The notes under the pieces: model-generated
Told to the model about the DNA's origin: nothing
Seen by the model: the letters and a program-made list of their open reading frames with translations, nothing else
Databases searched by the model: none
Assembly (NCBI RefSeq): GCF_048820895.1
Contig: NZ_JBMERQ010000002.1
Coordinates: forward strand, 248,001-312,000
Source of the DNA: Cribrihabitans_A neustonicus
Lineage (GTDB): Bacteria > Pseudomonadota > Alphaproteobacteria > Rhodobacterales > Rhodobacteraceae
Direction: 5' to 3'
DNA: 64,000 nucleotides
In this document: piece after piece, positions 34,575 through 43,604 of the stretch
Layout of the letters: each line of letters starts with the position of its first letter
How positions within the stretch are numbered: the stretch's first letter is position 1
Position numbers and translations under genes: made by a program

Positions 34575-35287
34575 TGCGGATTGCGATGTGGTCCGGGCCG
34601 CGGAACCTGTCCACGGCGATGATGTATGCCTTTGGCAACCGCGGCGATTGCGCGGTGGTGGATGAGCCCTTCTACGCGGCCTATCTGAAGATGACCGGGC
34701 TGGAGCATCCGCTCCGGCATGAGATAATGGAGAGCCAGAGCCAGGACCCGGAAGAGGTCGCGCGGATGCTGCTCGGGCCGGTGCCGGCGGCAAAGCCCTT
34801 CTTCTACCAGAAGCACATGACCCAGCACATGATCCCGGGCGTGCCACGGGAGTGGATGCGCGAGACCGCCAACGTGTTCCTGATCCGCCACCCCGCGCGG
34901 GTGATCGCGTCTTATGCCGCCAAGCGCGAGAACCCCACGCTGGAAGACATCGGCTTCCGCCAGCAGGCCGAGCTTTATGCGCTGGTAAAAAGCTGGGGGC
35001 AGGCGCCCGTGGTGATCGACAGCCACGACATCCGCGAAGATCCCCACGCGCGGCTGGAACAGCTTTGCGAGGTGGTTGGTCTGCCGTTTTCACCGAAGAT
35101 GCTGAGCTGGCCTAGGGGCGGCCACAAGGATGACGGCGTCTGGGCCGCGCATTGGTACGGCGCGGTATGGAACTCTACGGGGTTCGCAGGCCCCGAAGGC
35201 CCGCTGCCGGAGGTGCCGGAGGCGCTTCAGCCGGTGCTGGACGCGGCGATGCCTTATTATGAAGAGATGAAGGCCGCGAAGATCTGA
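34574..35287 (+). CDS. Sulfotransferase-like P-loop protein
   Basis: A 237-residue protein. The N-terminal WSGPRNLSTAMMYAFGNR (6-23) resembles the 5'-phosphosulfate-binding loop of PAPS sulfotransferases. VFLIRHPARVIASYAAKR (about 102-119) matches the 3'-phosphate-binding motif (R-x-P...S). No signal peptide, so cytosolic. It is translationally coupled to the class IV aminotransferase-like gene upstream. I recall plant proteins annotated as branched-chain aminotransferase-like that fuse the same two domains; if so, the pair acts in one pathway. The acceptor is unknown. Confidence 0.82.
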   Translation: MRIAMWSGPRNLSTAMMYAFGNRGDCAVVDEPFYAAYLKMTGLEHPLRHEIMESQSQDPEEVARMLLGPVPAAKPFFYQKHMTQHMIPGVPREWMRETANVFLIRHPARVIASYAAKRENPTLEDIGFRQQAELYALVKSWGQAPVVIDSHDIREDPHARLEQLCEVVGLPFSPKMLSWPRGGHKDDGVWAAHWYGAVWNSTGFAGPEGPLPEVPEALQPVLDAAMPYYEEMKAAKI

Positions 35288-35310
35288 CACACGCGGAGAG
35301 GTAAAGGGGG

Positions 35311-35377
35311 GAGGGGCGTTGCCCCTCTTGCCCCTTGTAGAGGGGCAATTCACCCCAGAGTATTTCTGGAAAGATGA
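35311..35377. repeat. Convergent-gap element B: hairpins plus conserved 20-mer
   Basis: Between the convergent sulfotransferase-like and SCP2 genes: GAGGGGC-GTT-GCCCCTC (35311-35327), TTGCCCCT-TGTAG-AGGGGCAA (35328-35348), then GAGTATTTCTGGAAAGATGA (35358-35377). The 20-mer differs from that at 25657-25676 only at positions 9-11. Confidence 0.6.
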
Positions 35378-35391
35378 CGGGAGCGGGCGGC

Positions 35392-35676
35392 TCAGCCGAT
35401 CAGTTTGCTGAGTTTCATCGCCACGCCCATGTCGCCGGAGATCCTGATTTTCCCCATCATCACCGCGGTCATCGGGTTGAGCTTGCCGGCGAGCAGCTTC
35501 TGCAGGTTCTCGGTGGAGAGCCGCAGGGTGCAGTCGGTATCGCGGTCAAGGGTGGCGGCGCTGCCATCGGCGAGCACGATCACGCCATCGTCGCCGCAGT
35601 CGAATTTCAGCGAGCCGTCGAAGCTCTTGCCGGCAAGGCCTGCCTGGATGCCGTCTGCAATGTCCTGAAGCGCCAT
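35392..35676 (-). CDS. SCP2 sterol-binding domain protein
   Basis: A 94-residue single-domain SCP2 protein with a hydrophobic pocket for lipids or acyl-CoAs. Landmarks are VIVLADGSAATLDRDTDCTLRLSTENLQKLLAGKLNP and the C-terminal GKIRISGDMGVAMKLSKLIG, matching the usual G-k-i-x-GD-x-xxa-xkl end. The ATG at 35676 has GGGAGGA about 6 nt upstream and is preferred over a longer frame from 35700. Physiological ligand unknown. Confidence 0.92.
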   Translation of the reverse strand: MALQDIADGIQAGLAGKSFDGSLKFDCGDDGVIVLADGSAATLDRDTDCTLRLSTENLQKLLAGKLNPMTAVMMGKIRISGDMGVAMKLSKLIG

Positions 35677-35755
35677 GTGATCCTCCCTCGCTTGACGCAA
35701 GCGTTAGGCGGAGGATGCGGTCCGGGCAATGCTGACCTTGGGGGAGGCCGGGGAA

Positions 35756-36216
35756 TTACCCGCGGGCCAGCGCTTTGATGGTCAGCGGGCAGGGTTCCCC
35801 GCCATAAAAAGCATCGAGCACTTGGCTGAACTCTGACGGCGCGCCGGGGACGGCGGCGAAGAGGGTCATCGAGGAACGCAGTTTCTTGGCGTCGATACCG
35901 CCGAGGATCTGCTCCGGCGCCTTGTCCTGGTGGGACAGCATCAGCCGGCTCACCTCGACCAGGCGGGCGCGCAGTTTGTCGTGGTTCAGATAGGCCTTCG
36001 CCTCGGCGAGGTCCTCGATACCGTAGAGCTGCGCCATGTGGGAGCGGCCAAGCTCGGCCAGCTGGGGAAAGACGAACCACATCCAGTGGCTCGTCTTCTG
36101 TCCTTGAGAGAGTTCGCTCAGGACAGCCGGCCATACGGTGTCCTGAGCCTCGACGAACATGTCCAGCTCTTCCGCGAAATCATCCTCGAAGTCGCCGTCG
36201 ATATCGCCGTTGCCGC

Positions 36217-36220
<4 letters not shown>
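35756..36220 (-). CDS. DUF1810 family protein
   Basis: A 154-residue protein of unknown function. After an acidic start (GDIDGDFEDDFAEELD), the family pattern appears: FVEAQDTVWPAVLSEL, SHWMWFVFPQLAELGRS (about 44-60), YGIEDLAEAKAYL, and SSMTLFAAVPGAPSEFSQVLDAFYGG at the end. Its ATG overlaps the argG stop by 4 nt, so the two are translationally coupled, though no functional link is known. Confidence 0.87.
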
Positions 36221-37443
<1,223 letters not shown>

Positions 37444-37579
37444 GGCTTTCCTCTCAGTCAGAACGTCCGTCGCGTAGCGGGTTTTTCGCGCAAGAGCAAG
37501 GTTTCCGGGGGTTTCCCGCCCCGTGAAACACGCTTAACGTGCGCGTCAGTTTTGAAAGATCCTTTGGAGAAAGCCCCCC

Positions 37580-38335
37580 ATGAAATCCTGGTCCATCTTC
37601 AGCCATTCCATTGGCATGGTGCTGCGCAATTTTCAGCAGGCGGTGCAGATCGGGCTGGTGCCGGTGCTGATTGCCTTTGGCGTGAGCGCTGCGGCGCTGA
37701 CCTTTGCGGGCCAGCCGCTGGAGGTGCTGGGCGGCGGGCAGATCAGCTCGGGCGACATCGGCGGCTTCGGGCTGGCCTTCGTGGTGGTGATGCTTGCCTT
37801 CGTTCTTTCGATGCTGTGGATCGTGGTCTCCTGGCACCGCTTCGTTCTGCTGGAGGAGTACCCGCAGGGCTGGGTGCCGCCCTTCCGTTTTGACCGCATG
37901 CTGTCTTACTTCGGGCATGGTGCGAAGATCGTTCTCCTGGGCATCGTTGCGGCGGTCCCGGTGGGCCTGATTGTTGCCATAGTTGCGCAAAGCGGCTCCC
38001 AGGTGCTGATGGTTGCCGTTTTTCTAGCCGTCTTTGCCGCAATGGCCGTCGTGATGCACCGGCTTCTGCCGGCGCTGCCCGCCGCCGCGATTGGCAAACC
38101 CTTGAAGCTTAGAGAGGCCTGGGCCGCGACCTCCGGGGCCAATGGCACTATTCTGGGACTGGTCATCATCGGGTTCCTGTTCGGCACACTGGTTCAGCTG
38201 GCCTCCGTTCCGGTGGCAGCGGTGCCTGTGCTGGGGCCGATGGTGACTTTCGCGGCAAGCCTCGTGCTGTCGCTGGTCAATGTGAGCATCCTCACCACGC
38301 TCTACGGCCACTATGTCGAGGGCCGTCCGGTCTGA
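37580..38335 (+). CDS. Multi-pass membrane protein, unknown function
   Basis: A 251-residue protein with about six hydrophobic segments (roughly 20-40, 62-85, 112-135, 138-158, 188-210, 215-238). The N-terminus MKSWSIFSHSIGMVLRNFQQAVQIGLVP recalls small roseobacter integral membrane proteins. No catalytic motif is visible. GGAG lies about 8 nt before the ATG. ilvA follows after 82 nt; a functional link is not evident. Confidence 0.82.
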   Translation: MKSWSIFSHSIGMVLRNFQQAVQIGLVPVLIAFGVSAAALTFAGQPLEVLGGGQISSGDIGGFGLAFVVVMLAFVLSMLWIVVSWHRFVLLEEYPQGWVPPFRFDRMLSYFGHGAKIVLLGIVAAVPVGLIVAIVAQSGSQVLMVAVFLAVFAAMAVVMHRLLPALPAAAIGKPLKLREAWAATSGANGTILGLVIIGFLFGTLVQLASVPVAAVPVLGPMVTFAASLVLSLVNVSILTTLYGHYVEGRPV

Positions 38336-38417
38336 GCGCAGGCTGAACACCGGTATTCTTCCCCATGCCTCGTGCCTGCCCCTTGCCTTGGGGGCAGCCA
38401 TGCGCCACTGAAGAGGC

Positions 38418-39644
38418 ATGAGCGATTTCCGTACCCAGGCCCGCGCTGCCGAACAGGCCATGCGCGATGTGTTTCCCGCGACGCCCCTGCAGCGCAACGT
38501 GCACCTGTCCGAGCGCTACGGGGCCGACATCTACCTCAAGCGCGAAGACCTGAGCCCGGTGCGTTCCTACAAGATCCGCGGCGCGCTCAATGCGATGCGC
38601 AAGCAGCCGGATCAGGAGCTGTTTGTCTGCGCCTCGGCCGGCAACCATGCCCAGGGCGTGGCCTTCATGTGCCGCCACATGGGCAAGCGCGGGGTGATCT
38701 TCATGCCGGTGACCACGCCGCAGCAGAAGATCCAGAAGACCCGGATGTTCGGCGGCGACAATGTCGAGATCCACCTGACCGGCGACTATTTCGACGACTG
38801 CCTCGCGGCGGCGCAGGATTGGTGCGCCAAGGAGGGCGGGCATTTCCTGTCGCCCTTCGACGATGCGGATGTGATCGAAGGCCAGGCCTCGATCGCGGCG
38901 GAGATCGAAAGCCAGCTCGGCAAGGTTCCCGATCATGTGATCCTGCCAGTGGGCGGCGGCGGCATGTCTTCGGGCGTCTACAGCTGGTTCGGCGAGAAGG
39001 TGCACTGCCTCTTTGCCGAGCCCGAGGGCGGCGCCTGCCTGCGCGCGGCGCTTACTGCCAAGCGGCCGGTGGCGCTGGGCCGTGTCGATACCTTCGTCGA
39101 TGGCGCCGCGGTGGGGCGGATCGGCGAGAAGACTTTTGATATCTTGAAAGACGTGCCGCTGCCGGACGTGCTCACGATCTCCGAGGACCGCATCTGCACC
39201 ACCATCATCGAGATGCTGAACGTCGAGGGCATCGTGCTGGAGCCCGCGGGCGCCCTGGCGGTGGAGGCGCTCAACGACGTGCGCTCCTGGATCCGCGGGC
39301 GCACCGTGGTCTGCGTGACCTCTGGCGGCAACTTCGATTTTGAACGGCTGCCGGAGGTGAAGGAACGGGCGCAGCGGTATTCGGGGGTAAAGAAATACTT
39401 CATTCTGCGGCTGCCGCAGCGCCCTGGCGCGCTGAAGGAGTTCCTCAACATCCTCGGCCCCGAGGATGACATCGCACGGTTCGAGTACATGAAGAAATCC
39501 GCCCGCAACTTCGGCTCGGTTCTGATCGGGATCGAGACCAAGCGGCCGGAGAATTTTGCCGAGCTGTTTGCGCGCCTGGATGCGGCGGGGATGACCTATA
39601 CCGACATCACCCGGGATGAGACCCTGGCGCAATTCGTGATCTGA
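38418..39644 (+). CDS. ilvA: Threonine ammonia-lyase (threonine dehydratase)
   Basis: A 408-residue PLP enzyme converting threonine to 2-oxobutanoate for isoleucine synthesis. VRSYKIRGALNAM holds the PLP Lys52, SAGNHAQGVAF follows, and PVGGGGMSSG is the phosphate-binding glycine loop. The C-terminus has a single ACT-like regulatory domain (FILRLPQRPGALKEFLNIL), as in the shorter IlvA class, rather than the two of E. coli. GAGG is very close to the ATG; a downstream start at MRDVFPATP is possible but would remove conserved residues. Confidence 0.94.
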   Translation: MSDFRTQARAAEQAMRDVFPATPLQRNVHLSERYGADIYLKREDLSPVRSYKIRGALNAMRKQPDQELFVCASAGNHAQGVAFMCRHMGKRGVIFMPVTTPQQKIQKTRMFGGDNVEIHLTGDYFDDCLAAAQDWCAKEGGHFLSPFDDADVIEGQASIAAEIESQLGKVPDHVILPVGGGGMSSGVYSWFGEKVHCLFAEPEGGACLRAALTAKRPVALGRVDTFVDGAAVGRIGEKTFDILKDVPLPDVLTISEDRICTTIIEMLNVEGIVLEPAGALAVEALNDVRSWIRGRTVVCVTSGGNFDFERLPEVKERAQRYSGVKKYFILRLPQRPGALKEFLNILGPEDDIARFEYMKKSARNFGSVLIGIETKRPENFAELFARLDAAGMTYTDITRDETLAQFVI

Positions 39645-39676
39645 AGCGCCGCTGGGCCCGCCTGCCTGCGCGGGTC

Positions 39677-40000
39677 TCAGAACCGGGCAGGCAAATCCTT
39701 TAGGAATCTGGTCTTGGAGGCCTCGAAACTGGCCAGGATAGCCTGCAGGTTCACGCCGTCGGCATTGCCTACGGCCGCTTCGCGCTCGCCTTCGAGACAC
39801 AGCGCGGAGAATTGCTCGAAGCCGAGGTTCAGCGCGCTGCCCTTGAGGAAATGCAGATCCTGCTCCAGCTGGCTGCGGTTGCCCGCCCTCAGTTTTTCCA
39901 GCGCAGATTCCACTTCCTCCAGGAAAATTTCCACCACTTCTCCGAAATCTTCCGGACCGACCTCTTCGCGCAGCTCTTTCACGCGCGGCCAATCAATCAT
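39677..40000 (-). CDS. Hpt (histidine phosphotransfer) domain protein
   Basis: A 107-residue four-helix protein consisting only of an Hpt domain. The phosphorylatable residue is His50 in DLHFLKGSALNLGFEQFS. Such proteins relay phosphate between a hybrid kinase and a response regulator. It diverges from a response regulator with a PP2C output domain across 173 nt, so the two probably act in one relay; the kinase is elsewhere. AAGGA lies about 7 nt before the ATG. Confidence 0.9.
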   Translation of the reverse strand: MIDWPRVKELREEVGPEDFGEVVEIFLEEVESALEKLRAGNRSQLEQDLHFLKGSALNLGFEQFSALCLEGEREAAVGNADGVNLQAILASFEASKTRFLKDLPARF

Positions 40001-40111
40001 GCGTCTTGTCCTTCTTTCACTGCCTTTGCGGGCGTTCTTAGAGTTGAAAGGTGCAAAAATATAGTGAAAGAGAGGAACAAGCTAAAACTTTAAATTTCAC
40101 CACCTGTTAAA

Positions 40112-40125
40112 TATCTGACCAGATA
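40112..40125. promoter_or_regulatory. Palindrome in the hpt / regulator intergenic region
   Basis: TATCTG-AC-CAGATA, a perfect 6-2-6 inverted repeat in an AT-rich stretch between the divergent Hpt and response-regulator genes. It is placed to act as an operator for either promoter. No EcfG-type (GGAAC...CGTT) promoter was found. Confidence 0.35.
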
Positions 40126-40173
40126 GTACCAAGCGATCATCTGATAACGCCCTTTTCCTGTGAGGTGCCTTCG

Positions 40174-41445
40174 GTGCTGCCAGAAAGTTTGACGGACAAC
40201 GAGGACCACACAGTGGCCGGATCGATTCGCCGCGTGCTCGTCGTCGATGACAGCCGTCTCCAGCGCCGGATTCTGGTGGCGTCCCTGAAAAAATGGGGTT
40301 TCACCGTCACAGAGGCGGAGAGCGGCGAGGAAGCGATGGAGATCTGCGCCAATGAGCCGCCAGACCTGATTCTCAGCGACTGGATGATGCCGGGTATGAA
40401 CGGGCTGGAGTTCTGCCGCAGCTTCCGGGCGCAGTCGAAGGATGACTACGCCTATTTCATCCTGCTTACCTCCAAGAGCGAGAAAAACGAGGTTGCCGAG
40501 GGCCTGGATGCTGGCGCCGACGACTTCCTGACCAAGCCGGTCAGCTCGGACGAGCTGCGGGCGCGGATCTCCGCCGGGGAGCGGATTCTGCGTATGCAGC
40601 GCGAGCTGTCGCAGAAGAACCGCATCGTCTCGGAGACCCTGGACGAGCTGCAGCGGGTCTATGACGCCATCGACAAGGACTTGATCCAAGCCCGCAAAAT
40701 TCAGGAATCGCTGGTGCCGGAGCTGTCCAAGGACTTCGGCTCTTCCACCGTGTCGCTGCTCCTCAAGCCCTGCGGCCATATCGGCGGCGACCTGGTCGGC
40801 ATGTTTTCCCCGGGGGTGAACCGCATCGGCTTCTACTCGATTGACGTTTCGGGTCACGGCATTACCTCCGCGATGATGACGGCGCGGCTGGGCGGATACC
40901 TGTCGTCGAATTACTTCGATCAGAACGTGGGGATGGAGAAGCGGTTCAACCGCTTTTATGCGCTGCGCCAGCCGGAGGAGGTGGCGAGCCTGCTGAATGC
41001 CCGCCTCATTGCCGACACCGGGATCGAGGAATATTTCACCATGGCCTATTGCATCGCGGACCTGCGCAGCGGTGTCCTGAAGATGGTGCAGGCCGGCCAC
41101 CCGCATCCGCTGCTCCTGCGTAAGGATGGCTCCGCCGAGTTCATCGGCAAAGGCGGGGTGCCCGTCGGGCTGATCTCGGGCGTGAGCTACAGCCAGGAGG
41201 AAGTGGTGATGAAACGCGGCGACCGGCTGCTGCTCTATTCCGACGGCTTTACCGAAGCGCGGCTGGAGGATGGCTCCATGCTGGAGGCCGAGGGGCTCAT
41301 CGAGCTGGTCCGGAATTGCGATGGCAACCAGAGCGGCAAGGAATTTCTCGACGATCTCTATTGGAACCTGACCCAGATGATGAGCAAGGAACACGGGCTG
41401 GAAGACGACGTCTCCGCCACGCTGTTCGAATACAACGGCCCCTGA
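40174..41445 (+). CDS. Response regulator with PP2C (RsbU-type) phosphatase output
   Basis: A 423-residue protein with three parts. The receiver domain (about 20-140) has acidic pair Asp25-Asp26, phospho-acceptor Asp69 in LILSDWMMPGMNG, and the Lys of FLTKPVS. A coiled-coil linker (about 145-185) precedes a SpoIIE/PP2C domain with GGDLVG, DVSGHGI, SDGFTEAR and EDDVSATLF, so the metal-binding Asp residues are kept. Such proteins dephosphorylate STAS anti-sigma antagonists in partner switching. The GTG at 40174 is chosen because GAGGTG (40162-40167) lies 6 nt upstream; the GTG at 40165 overlaps that site. Confidence 0.92.
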   Translation: MLPESLTDNEDHTVAGSIRRVLVVDDSRLQRRILVASLKKWGFTVTEAESGEEAMEICANEPPDLILSDWMMPGMNGLEFCRSFRAQSKDDYAYFILLTSKSEKNEVAEGLDAGADDFLTKPVSSDELRARISAGERILRMQRELSQKNRIVSETLDELQRVYDAIDKDLIQARKIQESLVPELSKDFGSSTVSLLLKPCGHIGGDLVGMFSPGVNRIGFYSIDVSGHGITSAMMTARLGGYLSSNYFDQNVGMEKRFNRFYALRQPEEVASLLNARLIADTGIEEYFTMAYCIADLRSGVLKMVQAGHPHPLLLRKDGSAEFIGKGGVPVGLISGVSYSQEEVVMKRGDRLLLYSDGFTEARLEDGSMLEAEGLIELVRNCDGNQSGKEFLDDLYWNLTQMMSKEHGLEDDVSATLFEYNGP

Positions 41446-41483
41446 CTGCTGCGGCCCCTCTTGCGGCCTGGCTGGCGCTGGAT

Positions 41484-41939
41484 CTAGCCGCGAACTGTCA
41501 GCCGCTGCGCCAGCTGCGCCGCAAAATGCCTGTCGCCCGCGTTCCCGAGCTGCGCAGCGGCGTCCTCTGCCGGCAGCCAGATCGCCTCGTGCCCGTCCTC
41601 CAGCGGCGGACCGATCCGGCGCAAAGGGCGGGCCACATAGATATGGCAGAGCTTCTCGGCCCAGAGATCGTATTCCGGCATGTAGGTATAGCGGCGGAAC
41701 GCCCCCAGCCGCCGCGGCGCGGAAATGCGCCATCCGGTTTCCTCGTAGACCTCGCGATGCAGCGCCGGCAGCGGCGATTCCCCGGGATCAATGCCGCCGC
41801 CGGGAAGCTGCAGCTCCGGCCCCGGGTCGGCCTGGCGGGTCACCAGCAGGCAGCCGCCGCGCGGCAGCAGGGCATAGGCGCCCGGCCGCATCCGGTAGCG
41901 CCGTTCCTTCTGCGGCGCGTTTCCAAAACGTCTGATCAC
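41484..41939 (-). CDS. Nudix hydrolase
   Basis: A 151-residue Nudix enzyme. The Nudix box GGGIDPGESPLPALHREVYEETGWRI (about 46-71) has all catalytic residues (G-x5-E-x7-REVxEExG). An N-terminal RYRMRPGAYALLPR precedes it. The substrate cannot be read from sequence. The start is GTG 41939 with AAGGGG upstream. It converges with the response-regulator gene, leaving 38 nt. Confidence 0.88.
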   Translation of the reverse strand: MIRRFGNAPQKERRYRMRPGAYALLPRGGCLLVTRQADPGPELQLPGGGIDPGESPLPALHREVYEETGWRISAPRRLGAFRRYTYMPEYDLWAEKLCHIYVARPLRRIGPPLEDGHEAIWLPAEDAAAQLGNAGDRHFAAQLAQRLTVRG

Positions 41940-42016
41940 GAACCGGCCCCTTCACTCCAGCGGCAAATCGCCTATATAGCCCCGGTATGCCAACCCCCGG
42001 CGCTTAAGGAAACCCC

Positions 42017-43003
42017 ATGACTCTTGGTTCGAAAATCGCGTGGGACGATACTGTCCTGCCTTTCCAGCTTGACGTATCGGACATGCGCGGCCGTGTTGCG
42101 CGGCTGGACGGCGTATTGGACGGGATTTTGAAACAGCACGATTACCCGCCCGCGGTAGAGGCTCTGGTCGCCGAGATGGCGCTGCTGACGGCACTGATCG
42201 GGCAGACCATCTCTCTGCGCTGGAAATTGTCGCTGCAGGTGCAGACCAAGGGCGCGGTGCGGATGATCGCCACCGATTACTACGCCCCGCAGAAGGAAGG
42301 CGAGATCGGCCGCATCCGCGCTTATGCGAGCTTTGACCGCGAGCGGCTGACCGAAGGCAGCCCGTTCGATCAGGTCGGCGAGGGGTATTTCGCCATCCTG
42401 ATTGACCAGGGCAACGGAACGCAGCCCTACCAGGGCATCACGCCGCTGGCCGGGGGGTCGCTCAGCGAATGCGCAGAGACCTATTTCGCGCAGTCCGAGC
42501 AGCTCCCGACCATGTTCAAGCTCAGTTTCGGCAAGTCGTCGGAACCTGGCATCGGCGAGCGCTGGCGGGCGGGCGGCATCATGCTGCAGCACATGCCCAA
42601 AGCCTCGCCCTTTGCGGCACAGTCCCAAGGAACCGGCGAAACCCTGCAGGCGAACGACCTGGTCTCGGGCGAGCAGGAGGAAAACTGGAACCGCGTGACC
42701 ACCCTGTTGAGCACGGTGGAGGACCTGGAGCTGATCGGCCCCTCGGTCACCCCGGCGGACCTGCTGGTGCGATTGTTTCACGAGGAACAGCCGCGGGTCT
42801 TCGATTTCCAGCCGGTGCGCTTTGGCTGCACCTGCTCGGAGGACCGCGTGCGCCAGAGCCTGTCGATCTACTCGGCCAAGGATATCGAGAAGATGACGAC
42901 CGATGACGGCCGCGTCACTGCCGACTGCCAGTTCTGCGGCGCGCATTACGATTTGGACCCGGCAACTGTTGGGTTTGATGCGGAAAATCCGCCAAGTGCG
43001 TGA
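42017..43003 (+). CDS. hslO: Hsp33 redox-regulated chaperone
   Basis: A 328-residue holdase activated by oxidative unfolding. The N-terminal domain has DVRGR-like SDMRGRVARL and PYQGITPLAGGSL. The C-terminal redox switch has the four zinc-binding Cys residues as CTC (in FGCTCSEDR) and CQFC (in DCQFCGAHYDLDP). AGGA lies before the ATG. The next gene starts inside its 3' end. A parS-like sequence inside the gene (42774-42789) has two mismatches and is probably chance. Confidence 0.95.
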   Translation: MTLGSKIAWDDTVLPFQLDVSDMRGRVARLDGVLDGILKQHDYPPAVEALVAEMALLTALIGQTISLRWKLSLQVQTKGAVRMIATDYYAPQKEGEIGRIRAYASFDRERLTEGSPFDQVGEGYFAILIDQGNGTQPYQGITPLAGGSLSECAETYFAQSEQLPTMFKLSFGKSSEPGIGERWRAGGIMLQHMPKASPFAAQSQGTGETLQANDLVSGEQEENWNRVTTLLSTVEDLELIGPSVTPADLLVRLFHEEQPRVFDFQPVRFGCTCSEDRVRQSLSIYSAKDIEKMTTDDGRVTADCQFCGAHYDLDPATVGFDAENPPSA

Positions 43004-43604
43004 TCCTGCCGAGGATCTCGCCCACCGTATCACCGCCGCCCTGGCGAGGCCGGGCGGCGGCTCCTCCGACTTCGACCTGAACCCCGGCACGGTGCTGCCC
43101 GAAAGGCGCAAGCTGCGCCCGGCGGGGGTTCTGGTGCCGATCACCCTCGCCTGTGGCGCGCCGCAGGTGATCCTGACCAAGCGGTCTTCGGTTCTGAAAC
43201 ACCACCCGGGCCAGATCGCGTTTCCCGGCGGCAAGGTGGATCCGGGCGATCGTGACGCTTGCGATGCCGCTCTGCGCGAAGCCTGGGAAGAGATCGGCCT
43301 GCCGCGCGAATTGCCCGAGGTTTTAGGTTCCCTGCCTCCGCATGAAACCGTTACCGGCTTCACCGTAACTCCGCTGGTGGCGTTGATCCGCGAGGGCTTC
43401 ACCGCGCGCCCCGAGGCGGGGGAGGTGGCGGAGGTCTTCCAGGTGCCGCTGGGGCATCTGCTTGATCCTGCGAATTACCTGATCGAAGCCCGGCGCTGGC
43501 GCGGGACGCGGCGGCGGTACTATACCGTTCCCTACGGCCCCTATTATATCTGGGGCGCCACCGCGCGCATGCTGCGCGCCTTTGCGGCACTGATGGAAGA
43601 ATAA
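42978..43604 (+). CDS. Nudix CoA pyrophosphatase-like protein
   Basis: A 208-residue Nudix protein of the NudL/CoA diphosphatase type. VILTKRSSVLKHHPGQIAFPGGKVDPGDRD contains the family-specific LTKRS...HPGQ-x-FPGG motif just before the Nudix box, and ALREAWEEIGL supplies the catalytic glutamates. The ATG at 42978 lies within the last codons of hslO (26-nt overlap); an upstream start would extend further into hslO. Its stop TAA shares a base with the ATG of the next gene. Confidence 0.9.
   Translation: MRKIRQVRDPAEDLAHRITAALARPGGGSSDFDLNPGTVLPERRKLRPAGVLVPITLACGAPQVILTKRSSVLKHHPGQIAFPGGKVDPGDRDACDAALREAWEEIGLPRELPEVLGSLPPHETVTGFTVTPLVALIREGFTARPEAGEVAEVFQVPLGHLLDPANYLIEARRWRGTRRRYYTVPYGPYYIWGATARMLRAFAALMEE

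Noticed and set aside
40071..40110. EcfG general-stress promoter before the response-regulator phosphatase
   Set aside because: GGAAC is present at 40074 but no CGTT-like -10 lies 16-19 nt downstream.
42774..42789. TGTTTCACGAGGAACA inside hslO, 14 of 16 matches to parS
   Set aside because: Two mismatches, one in the central CACGTG core; it is 29 kb from the origin and explained by the codons for LFHEEQP.
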